This document shows positions 1 through 5,423 of a DNA stretch of 6,020 nucleotides, piece after piece. Source of the stretch: an uncultured Clostridia bacterium (GTDB taxonomy: Bacteria; Bacillota; Clostridia; Oscillospirales; Ruminococcaceae); assembly GCA_937871145.1 (NCBI GenBank), contig CALMXN010000200.1, positions 1-6,020 of the forward strand, given 5' to 3'. A model generated the notes under the pieces. It saw nothing but the letters and a program-made list of their open reading frames with translations. It was not told the DNA's origin and made no database searches. Positions within the stretch are counted from its first letter, which is position 1; each line of letters opens with the position of its first letter. The position numbers and the translations under genes were made by a program.

Positions 1-21
1 TACACGACGCTCTTCCGATCT
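1..21 (+). other. Residual Illumina TruSeq adapter (sequencing artefact)
   Basis: The first 21 bases are identical to the 3' end of the Illumina TruSeq read-1 adapter (ending ACGACGCTCTTCCGATCT). This is library-preparation sequence, not bacterial DNA. The genomic sequence begins at about base 22; the final T at 21 could be shared. It marks the physical end of the contig and explains why the first gene lacks its 5' end. Confidence 0.97.
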
Positions 22-23
22 CA

Positions 24-620
24 TATGAGGGAATAACAAAATCTGTTCAGTACTCACTTGCATCATTTGGAATTGACGAAAATCAGAAAAATCTGAAGAG
101 GTTTATCGGTCCGCCTCTTACATGGGCTTTTAAAGAGTATTATGGATTTGATGACGAAAAAGCAGCACAGGCTGTTAAAAAATACAGAGAAAGATTTTCA
201 ACAAAAGGCTTATATGAAAATGATCTGTATGAGGGAATTCCAGAACTGCTTGATACACTTAAAAAAAGTGGCAGTGAAATTATCCTTGCCACATCAAAGC
301 CTATTGAATTTTCTGAAAAAATAATTGATTATTTTGACCTGACACAGTATTTTTCCTTTATGGCGGGAAGTACATTAAAAGGCGAGAGAGATACTAAGGC
401 CGAGGTAATCGAATACGCCTTACAAGAGATGAATATAACAGATTTATCTCAGGTTGTTATGATTGGGGACCGTGAACACGATATATATGGAGCTAAGGCA
501 AACAATATTGAATCAATCGGTATCCTTTATGGCTTTGGCAACAGAGAAGAATTTGAAAAAGCCGGAGCAGATTATATCTGCGATACTGTGGATAACTTAG
601 GAAAGCTTATTTTAGGGTAA
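24..620 (+). CDS. HAD-superfamily phosphatase, phosphoglycolate phosphatase-like (5' partial)
   Basis: An open frame runs from the adapter junction to TAA at 618-620, giving 198 visible residues. It begins YEGITKSVQYSLASFGI, the start of the helical cap that normally follows the DxDGT nucleophile motif in phosphoglycolate phosphatase-like HAD enzymes. About 15-20 N-terminal residues, including both catalytic Asp of motif I, are therefore missing because the contig ends here. The visible cap carries the family-typical FIGPPL (27-32). Motif II is ATSKP (Thr90), the motif III Lys is probably Lys125 in the TKAEVIEYAL segment, and motif IV is IGDREHD (Asp149 and Asp153). The family hydrolyses small phosphate esters in the cytoplasm using Mg2+; the substrate cannot be read from sequence, so no gene symbol is given. 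The ATG at 360 lies inside the Rossmann core and is not a start. The next gene follows after 4 bases. Confidence 0.93.
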   Translation, partial: YEGITKSVQYSLASFGIDENQKNLKRFIGPPLTWAFKEYYGFDDEKAAQAVKKYRERFSTKGLYENDLYEGIPELLDTLKKSGSEIILATSKPIEFSEKIIDYFDLTQYFSFMAGSTLKGERDTKAEVIEYALQEMNITDLSQVVMIGDREHDIYGAKANNIESIGILYGFGNREEFEKAGADYICDTVDNLGKLILG

Positions 621-624
621 TGAG

Positions 625-948
625 ATGATTACATTTAATGACATAAGTAAATGTCTTAACACTGATTTAAAAGGGAAATTCTGTATAGAAATTGAGTTTT
701 GCATTGACGGATGCGAACAGTTTTATGAATGCTGGATGGGGAAAATGCCAAATCAATGTACTAATGAAGATGTATTTTGGTTTGGATTAACTCCTGACAG
801 TAAGAATGCTTATAATTATTCTGATTTTAAACATATGTCATCGGACAAGGTCTTTCAAGGTAGTAGCTTAGAAGAAATATGGGATAAGGTTACGGTTTTG
901 TCTATTGACGGCTGTAATCCCAAGGAACGTATAAAACATTATCTATAA
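625..948 (+). CDS. Conserved-looking small Cys-rich protein of unknown function
   Basis: This is a 107-residue protein starting at ATG 625, 4 bases after the HAD gene stop. A weak AGGG (613-616) lies 8 nt upstream, inside the end of the HAD gene, so translation is probably coupled and the two genes share a transcript. I do not recognise a named family. It has no signal peptide or membrane segment and looks cytoplasmic and mildly acidic. Seven Cys are spread along it (10, 20, 26, 30, 36, 45, 97), without a clear CxxC zinc knuckle. The middle is aromatic and rich in Gly, Asn and Tyr (YECWMGK at 34-40, FWFGLTPDSKNAYNY at 51-65), followed by an amphipathic EEIWDKV and a closing SIDGCNPKERI. The pattern resembles a small alpha/beta domain seen as stand-alone hypothetical proteins in Clostridia, which is recollection only. 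The codon pattern and terminator support a real gene. Confidence 0.8.
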   Translation: MITFNDISKCLNTDLKGKFCIEIEFCIDGCEQFYECWMGKMPNQCTNEDVFWFGLTPDSKNAYNYSDFKHMSSDKVFQGSSLEEIWDKVTVLSIDGCNPKERIKHYL

Positions 949-949
949 A

Positions 950-987
950 AAACAAGCGTTACAATTAAGTAACGCTTGTTTCTTTTT
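950..987 (+). terminator. Rho-independent terminator, probably bidirectional
   Basis: A perfect 13-bp inverted repeat (950-962 with 969-981, core CAAGCGTTAC/GTAACGCTTG) encloses a 6-nt loop AATTAA and is followed by CTTTTTATTTT on the + strand. It begins 2 bases after the stop of the small Cys-rich gene. On the other strand the stem is followed by a T run (complement of 947-950), and it sits just past the TAG of the convergent SGNH lipoprotein gene. It can therefore end transcription from both sides. Confidence 0.92.
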
Positions 988-992
988 ATTTT

Positions 993-1799
993 CTATTTCC
1001 CATAAGCCATATATGAAAGAATTCTTGTATAAGCTATTGGTTTAAGATGACATCCGTCAGCGGCGGCAAAAACAGATAAGAGATTCCCGTTCTTGTCGGC
1101 GAGGATATTATATATGTTCACAATATCAGGATAGTTTGCCTTAAGCAGATTTTCTGTGTATACATTGCATTCTTTAATCTTGCCGTTTGCGTGCCATGAA
1201 TGTGAAGCTGTCGTAGGGGTCATTGACATTATAAAAAACTTTGTCTGTGGGCTTACTGCTTTGAGCTTCTGAACAAGGTTAACCATATTCTTTGCGTAAG
1301 CTTCCTTTGAGGTGAAGTTTATTCCGTTTAAGCCCATCCATATATAAACGTTCTTCGGCTTAGATACTTTTATGCAATCAACTATAGAATACTTTCCGTT
1401 GTTATAGGTGAAGGTGTAATTGAATATTGTATCTGTTCTTATGTTTCTATCGGCAAAAACCTGATTTGCTAATAGTAGATGAGGATAAACCTTAAAACCA
1501 GAGCATATTGAATCGCCGATAAAAGCTATGTTGCTTTCAAATGCTGGATTTCTCACAAAAAGCTTTGGATCAAATCCGGCTGGTACTGAACCTTTAGGTG
1601 GAGCTATAACCGGCGTTGCTGTTGTGGTTGCAGTGGGAGTGGTGGTTGTTATTGTCGTTGTAGTTTCTGGCATAGTGGTTGTAACAAATGGTGTTGTGAC
1701 TTGTGATAAAGGAGAATCTGAGGTAGAGTTGTTTTCATCAGAGCATCCTGACATTGAAAGAATCAATAAAGCAACACAAGTCAATGTCAGTAATTTCAT
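993..1799 (-). CDS. Thr-stalked SGNH/GDS hydrolase lipoprotein
   Basis: This encodes 268 residues. The N-terminus is a lipoprotein signal peptide: MK, hydrophobic 9-16, lipobox MSGC with Cys19 as the lipidated residue. The mature protein should be anchored on the outer face of the cytoplasmic membrane. Residues 20-34 are polar, and 35-62 form a Thr-rich stalk (18 Thr of 28, with Pro) of the kind that spaces surface enzymes from the membrane. The catalytic domain spans about 75-268 and carries SGNH landmarks: FIGDS with nucleophile Ser97, WMGLNG with Asn158 (block III), and DGCH with Asp248 and His251 (block V). The block II Gly is less clear. Such enzymes are esterases or acyl-hydrolases; a sugar-ester or cell-wall acetyl ester would suit the location, but the substrate is inferred. 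The start is firm: GGAGG (1806-1810) lies 6 nt upstream. It is downstream of the FtsA-like gene on the same strand. Confidence 0.9.
   Translation of the reverse strand: MKLLTLTCVALLILSMSGCSDENNSTSDSPLSQVTTPFVTTTMPETTTTITTTTPTATTTATPVIAPPKGSVPAGFDPKLFVRNPAFESNIAFIGDSICSGFKVYPHLLLANQVFADRNIRTDTIFNYTFTYNNGKYSIVDCIKVSKPKNVYIWMGLNGINFTSKEAYAKNMVNLVQKLKAVSPQTKFFIMSMTPTTASHSWHANGKIKECNVYTENLLKANYPDIVNIYNILADKNGNLLSVFAAADGCHLKPIAYTRILSYMAYGK
1614..1697 (-). repeat. Low-complexity Thr-codon tract (stalk of the lipoprotein)
   Basis: This is a degenerate run of ACN codons encoding residues 35-62 of the SGNH lipoprotein; on the + strand it reads as a GT-rich tract of GTT/GTG/GTC units. It encodes an extended, probably flexible linker. 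Such tracts vary in length between strains by slippage and can be collapsed or expanded by short-read assembly. Confidence 0.75.
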
Positions 1800-1837
1800 A
1801 GTAAGCCTCCAGTTATAAAGTGATAATAAATATTATG

Positions 1838-1866
1838 CTTATACTATGACAGGATATGCTATTCAA
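1838..1866 (-). promoter_or_regulatory. Candidate sigma-A promoter of the SGNH lipoprotein gene
   Basis: On the minus strand TTGAAT (1866-1861) is followed by a 17-nt spacer and TATAAG (1843-1838). These match 4 of 6 and 5 of 6 consensus positions at ideal spacing. The -35 box includes bases of the stop codon of the FtsA-like gene. The predicted start near 1831 gives a leader of about 32 nt containing the GGAGG ribosome binding site. No terminator is visible between the two genes, so read-through from upstream is also possible. Confidence 0.45.
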
Positions 1867-3979
1867 AGTAAAGCTGGACATTATCATTATTATTAAGTAA
1901 GCTTGTGTAGGATGCGTTCTGTCCGTTTATCCTCATAATAAGATTACCCTGTGGGTTTGATAAATCAAGTGAAACTAAAGTTAACACTTCGAGGAAAGCG
2001 TGTGGCGAAGTATCCTTTTTTTCAGGAAGAACTGTTTCCATGCCATTTAAGGTAATGCTGATAGCAGGTGTATTTGATGAAATTGGAGCCTGAGTAATAA
2101 CCTCAGGAACTGGGGTCGGTGCAACCACTTGTTCAGGTTCTTTTTTTGCAACTGTTGGGGGAACAATCTTTTCGGGCAGTTTCTGTGAGGTGATTACATC
2201 TCCGTCATTCAAAAAGCTGTCAACAGCGATAATCGCCTTACCCTTCTGGAATTTATAGCCCGTTGTGTTGAATTCAATCTTTTCAAGGAGCTCAGAAAGC
2301 TTTGAGATTGATGTAATAACAATATCATCGCCATTGGTAATTTTATAGTTGCTGTCCACAACATTTCCATTGACAACAGCACTTGTGCCGACAGGATACT
2401 GAACACCGTCAAAGGTAATAAGCTTTGGTGAAACATCACCCGCAAGGTCTGAGATTGTTGCCTGTGCGGAAATTCCCGTAGTAGCGGGAATAATATTCAC
2501 AACATCACCCTGTTTTATTTTTGTTTCAATACTAGCAGACTCACCATTTAAAGTAAGCTGTGCTGGAACTGAAATTTCGCCTTTAAAGAGCATCTGTTCG
2601 CCATTAAGTGTGAATGAAAGATTCTTGCCTGAGTGGCCGATAATCTGTCTTGCCTTATAGCCTGCCACCATAAGCAGGTCGAGAATATTCATATTCCTTG
2701 TGTCAAAGACTCTGTACTTTCTGTCATTGAGGATAATTGTCGAGAAATCATACCCGCTCTGAATAGTTGATGTTACACCAATACCGATAGGTGTTACAAA
2801 TTCAGGGCCTGTTATATCATTCCCGCCAAGCACAACATTTTTAATAAAGTTATGCCCACCGACTGCTACTCGAGCTTCAGGAATATCAAGCTTTTTTGCA
2901 ATTATATAAGCAAGGTCAGGTATCTGACTTCCGCCACCGACAAGAAATACTGCCGCAGGAGCCTCGCCATTTACTTCAAGAATATTCTTAACAATTGTAT
3001 CAGCGAGTGTGTCAACAGTCGGATATATTGACTTGAAGAAGTCATTAGCTTCGATAGTCTGTTCAACACCGAGAATGTCCTTATATGTGATAGTATCTGA
3101 CTTTGATGAGAATTTCATCTGTTCTGCTGTATCAAAGTCAACAAGATATTTTTTTATAATGTCTTCGGTAATTTCATCACCAGCAATAGTAGCCATTGCG
3201 TAGGATACTATGCTTCCGTTCTTGGAAATTGCAATGTCAGAAGTTCCAGCGCCGATATCGACTAATGCAATGTTGATAAGCCTTAGTTCTGGTGGAACAA
3301 TTACATTCATAGCGGCAATAGGTTCAAGTGTAAGGCTTGAAACTATCAGCTTGTTTGAATCAGTAACGGCATATAATCCTTCAACAACAATATTCGGGAG
3401 GAATGCCGCAATAATTTCTATGGTAACAGACTTCCCCTTGTGACCGACAATACTCTTCATTGGGTAACCGTCAAGCAGGTAGCTCACTACGCTGTGACCA
3501 ACGCAATAGAATGAAACTGCCTCATCTTCGGTTTTCTGCTTGTCGATAACTTCCTGTGCTTTTGATACTGCTTCAATTTCAATGGTCTTTTCTATTTCGG
3601 CAGTGATTGCATCAGGGGTAGGAACTTCCATATCAAGCTTGATATGTTGCGTTTTTAATGCACGTCCAGCAGCGGCAATACATACGTGTGAAAGGTGAAT
3701 GTTGTTTCTTTCTTCAAGTGTTGATTTTACAATATTAACAACACCCGCAACTGCATTGATATCCTCAATCTGTCCGTCAATCATTGCTCTTTTTGTATGT
3801 GGAACAGAAACATGGTCGATTATTGTGAAAACTCCGTCAACCATTTTTGCAATGATACCGACGATAGTCCTTGTACCTATATCAAGGGAGAAAATAACAT
3901 TGCCCTGACGCTTTTTTGCGGGCTTTGTTGTTTTCTTCTTTTTAGTCTGTTTAGCCTTGCTGGATTTTGTTGTTCCCAT
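1859..3979 (-). CDS. FtsA-like actin-fold ATPase with long C-terminal repeat extension
   Basis: This encodes 706 residues; FtsA itself is usually about 420. Residues 1-27 are a very basic tail (10 Lys and 1 Arg in 5-24). Residues 28-405 match the FtsA/actin-Hsp70 ATPase fold: phosphate-1 loop SLDIGTRT (31-38), an SHS2/1C-like region around 85-195, phosphate-2 loop VDIGAGTSD (240-248), adenosine motif FLVGGGSQIP (345-354), and PIGIGV (397-402). The remaining 300 residues are not FtsA-like. They are beta-rich with recurring NG...GD segments (near 459, 478-492, 537-552, 645, 685-700), broken by a Pro-rich linker (601-640). No C-terminal amphipathic membrane helix is evident. The start chosen is ATG 3979 because AAAGGAAG lies 7 nt upstream. 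An in-frame TTG at 4009 would add ten residues but would lie partly over the leader. It is probably cytoplasmic and linked to division or envelope assembly by homology only. It has its own promoter at 4042-4070. Confidence 0.88.
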   Translation of the reverse strand: MGTTKSSKAKQTKKKKTTKPAKKRQGNVIFSLDIGTRTIVGIIAKMVDGVFTIIDHVSVPHTKRAMIDGQIEDINAVAGVVNIVKSTLEERNNIHLSHVCIAAAGRALKTQHIKLDMEVPTPDAITAEIEKTIEIEAVSKAQEVIDKQKTEDEAVSFYCVGHSVVSYLLDGYPMKSIVGHKGKSVTIEIIAAFLPNIVVEGLYAVTDSNKLIVSSLTLEPIAAMNVIVPPELRLINIALVDIGAGTSDIAISKNGSIVSYAMATIAGDEITEDIIKKYLVDFDTAEQMKFSSKSDTITYKDILGVEQTIEANDFFKSIYPTVDTLADTIVKNILEVNGEAPAAVFLVGGGSQIPDLAYIIAKKLDIPEARVAVGGHNFIKNVVLGGNDITGPEFVTPIGIGVTSTIQSGYDFSTIILNDRKYRVFDTRNMNILDLLMVAGYKARQIIGHSGKNLSFTLNGEQMLFKGEISVPAQLTLNGESASIETKIKQGDVVNIIPATTGISAQATISDLAGDVSPKLITFDGVQYPVGTSAVVNGNVVDSNYKITNGDDIVITSISKLSELLEKIEFNTTGYKFQKGKAIIAVDSFLNDGDVITSQKLPEKIVPPTVAKKEPEQVVAPTPVPEVITQAPISSNTPAISITLNGMETVLPEKKDTSPHAFLEVLTLVSLDLSNPQGNLIMRINGQNASYTSLLNNNDNVQLYFE

Positions 3980-3980
3980 A

Positions 3981-3995
3981 GAAAGACTTCCTTTC
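3981..3995 (-). promoter_or_regulatory. Small hairpin around the ribosome binding site of the FtsA-like gene
   Basis: On the minus strand GAAAG (3995-3991), loop GAAGT (3990-3986) and CTTTC (3985-3981) can form a 5-bp hairpin directly before the ATG at 3979. The AAGGAAG Shine-Dalgarno sequence lies half in the stem and half in the loop. The stem is weak and A-U rich, so its effect on translation may be minor. The Shine-Dalgarno itself, 7 nt from the ATG, is what decides the start codon. Confidence 0.35.
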
Positions 3996-4000
3996 AGATG

Positions 4001-4031
4001 ATAAAACAAAAGGGGAAATCAAATTCCCCTT
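4001..4031 (-). terminator. Hairpin with T-rich tail: aroK terminator and/or 5' leader structure
   Basis: On the minus strand AAGGGGAA (4031-4024), loop TTTGAT and TTCCCCTT (4017-4010) form a perfect 8-bp stem with a four G-C core, followed by TTGTTTTAT. It has the shape of a modest Rho-independent terminator 25 bases after the aroK stop. It also lies downstream of the strong promoter at 4042-4070, so it would begin about 5 nt into that promoter's transcript and could act there as an attenuator or a 5' stabiliser. Confidence 0.65.
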
Positions 4032-4041
4032 CATTAAATAA

Positions 4042-4070
4042 ATTATAGCAATTTTTTATTTTGTTTGCAA
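4042..4070 (-). promoter_or_regulatory. Near-consensus sigma-A promoter of the FtsA-like gene
   Basis: On the minus strand the -35 box is TTGCAA (4070-4065, 4 of 6 consensus), the spacer is exactly 17 nt, and the -10 box is a perfect TATAAT (4047-4042) preceded by an extended -10 TGC. The -35 box lies in the last codons of aroK (the Leu-Gln pair). The predicted start is an A near 4035, giving a leader of about 56 nt to the ATG at 3979. This separates the FtsA-like gene from the fabD-aroE-aroK unit. Confidence 0.8.
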
Positions 4071-4553
4071 GATTTTTTTGATATCCCTGACAATATCCTC
4101 AGGGGAATCATTTCCATCCACCTCATAATCACAATGTGTTATGTAATATGGCAGTCTTTTTTTGTATAGCTCATAAAGTTCAGCCTTTGACTTGTTTTTT
4201 GCAAGAGGACGTTTTTCATCACCAGCTATTCTCTCATAGCAGATATTAAAGGAAGTGTTGATAAATATAATTCTTCCGTGATGCTTTGCTTTTGTTGCAT
4301 TGGAAATGCTGACAAGAGCACCGCCACCTGTTGAGATAACTGAATTGTTGTCGGTAAGTTCAGAAATTGAAGTTGATTCAAGCTCTCTGAAGTATCGCTC
4401 GCCATGTTGCTCGAATATTTCAGGAATGCTTTTCCCAGTTTTTTTTGTAATGTATTCATCAAGATCAATGAATGAGTAATCAAATTCCCTTGCCAGAAGT
4501 TTTCCTATTGTTGTCTTCCCACAGCCCATAAAACCACATAAATAAATATTCAT
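4056..4553 (-). CDS. aroK: Shikimate kinase
   Basis: This encodes 165 residues, the usual size for AroK. It transfers phosphate from ATP to shikimate in the cytoplasm, giving shikimate-3-phosphate on the way to chorismate. Visible residues are the Walker A GFMGCGKT (7-14, Lys13), the shikimate-binding DLD (30-32), FRELE (55-59, Arg56), GGG (76-78) in the Walker B region, the lid motif RPL (115-117, Arg115) and Arg133 near the C-terminus. All expected catalytic and binding residues are present. The start is ATG 4553, which shares one base with the aroE stop (TAATG) and has AGAGGG (4566-4561) 7 nt upstream inside aroE. A longer in-frame start at 4661 would add an unrelated tail and lie deep in aroE. 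The one-base overlap implies translational coupling to aroE, the preceding pathway enzyme. Confidence 0.97.
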   Translation of the reverse strand: MNIYLCGFMGCGKTTIGKLLAREFDYSFIDLDEYITKKTGKSIPEIFEQHGERYFRELESTSISELTDNNSVISTGGGALVSISNATKAKHHGRIIFINTSFNICYERIAGDEKRPLAKNKSKAELYELYKKRLPYYITHCDYEVDGNDSPEDIVRDIKKILQTK

Positions 4554-5392
4554 TAAAATACCCTCTTTACATATTCCTCCATCTGTGTTATCAGTAAGTC
4601 TATTTCTTCTGCTGTGTAACTTGCATTGTCCCAGATTTCGTGAGCGGCAACCGCCTGCCATACAAGCATTGCCATTCCGTTAATGGTGCATCCCCCGTAC
4701 TCTTTTGATTTTTTTAGAAGTAACGTTTCCGTCGGGTTGTAAATTGCATCAAACACACACTTACAGTTTCTGATAACCTCATCACTTACAGGGCATTTAT
4801 CGGTGTCCGGATACATACCGACCGGAGTTGAATTGATGAGGAGATCGAAACTTCCCTGAATTGAATTTAAGGAAGTTATTGTGACCTTTGCGTCAGGCTT
4901 TAGAATGAGAATATCCTCTAAAACCTTCTGTGCTTTGTTCATTGAGCTTTCTCTCACTGCAATAGTCAGATTTGAATCTGCGAGTGCAGTCTCAATAGCC
5001 ATCATACGTCCTGCGCCACCACAGCCTAACAAAAGAACTTTTCCGCCTAAATTCCCACCTCCTGATTCAAGGGCACGCAAGAAGCCGACTACGTCGGTGT
5101 TGTACCCTGTTGAAATACCATCAATGTTATGAACGCAGTTTATTGCTCCGTAACGTTTAGCAGAAGCATCCAACTTATCAATAAATGGTATAATTTTTAC
5201 CTTATGGGGAATTGTAACATTATATCCTGCGAAGGATTTTAAAAAGTCGGTTTGAGTTAAAAGCTGATCGGGAGTAAGCTCGAGAATCGAATAGTCGCCT
5301 TTTTTTTCTGAAAGTTCAAAAAGCCTCTGATGGATAGTAGGGGAAATTGTATGAGGCAGGCTTTCTCCGAGAACGCAGAACTGACGCATCAT
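4553..5392 (-). CDS. aroE: Shikimate dehydrogenase (NADP+)
   Basis: This encodes 279 residues, typical for AroE. It reduces 3-dehydroshikimate to shikimate in the cytoplasm. The N-terminal substrate domain has HTISP (14-18), where Thr15 replaces the usual first Ser of SxS and Ser17 is kept. It also has GYNVTIPHK with catalytic Lys64, INC with Asn85, and GYNTD with catalytic Asp100. The Rossmann domain shows the dinucleotide loop GCGGAGR (123-129), INSTP (186-190) and NGMAMLVWQA (238-247, Gln246). The usual NRT cofactor-specificity motif after the second strand is replaced by VRESSMNKA (146-154); Arg147 remains but the Thr does not, so NADP preference is expected but less certain. The start is the first of two tandem ATGs (5392), with AAAGGAG 8 nt upstream; the second ATG would be 11 nt away. 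It follows fabD by 31 bases with no terminator and overlaps aroK by one base. Confidence 0.96.
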   Translation of the reverse strand: MMRQFCVLGESLPHTISPTIHQRLFELSEKKGDYSILELTPDQLLTQTDFLKSFAGYNVTIPHKVKIIPFIDKLDASAKRYGAINCVHNIDGISTGYNTDVVGFLRALESGGGNLGGKVLLLGCGGAGRMMAIETALADSNLTIAVRESSMNKAQKVLEDILILKPDAKVTITSLNSIQGSFDLLINSTPVGMYPDTDKCPVSDEVIRNCKCVFDAIYNPTETLLLKKSKEYGGCTINGMAMLVWQAVAAHEIWDNASYTAEEIDLLITQMEEYVKRVF

Positions 5393-5423
5393 AATAAAGA
5401 CTCCTTTTAGTGAGTGGATACTG

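Noticed and set aside
22..27. CATATG (NdeI-like site) next to the adapter, suggesting a cloning vector
   Set aside because: The adjoining sequence matches the sequencing adapter, not a vector, and the codons fit the phosphatase (TAT then GAG of YEGIT).
142..324. Small + strand open frame within the HAD gene
   Set aside because: It is out of frame with the phosphatase, whose motifs are continuous across this stretch.
360..620. Separate short gene starting at ATG 360
   Set aside because: The frame is open without a break from 24, and residues before 360 carry HAD cap and motif II. It is an internal Met.
1528..1818. Val-rich + strand open frame opposite the lipoprotein
   Set aside because: It is the antisense image of the Thr-codon tract (ACN read backwards gives Val/Gly codons) and has no ribosome binding site or family match.
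2209..2445. Minus-strand open frame in another frame within the FtsA-like gene
   Set aside because: Overlaps a confirmed frame completely, with no ribosome binding site and a low-complexity Leu/Ser composition.
3980..4009. TTG at 4009 as start of the FtsA-like protein (ten extra residues)
   Set aside because: No Shine-Dalgarno lies at a suitable distance upstream of the TTG; the region upstream is the hairpin. ATG 3979 has AAAGGAAG 7 nt upstream.
3009..4048. Several + strand open frames opposite the FtsA-like gene
   Set aside because: They mirror a strongly conserved coding strand and have no plausible start signals or recognisable products.
4554..4661. Longer aroK start at 4661 adding 36 residues
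   Set aside because: The extra part lies inside aroE and reads as an unrelated Cys/Arg-rich tail. ATG 4553 gives the normal AroK N-terminus with a good ribosome binding site and a TAATG overlap.
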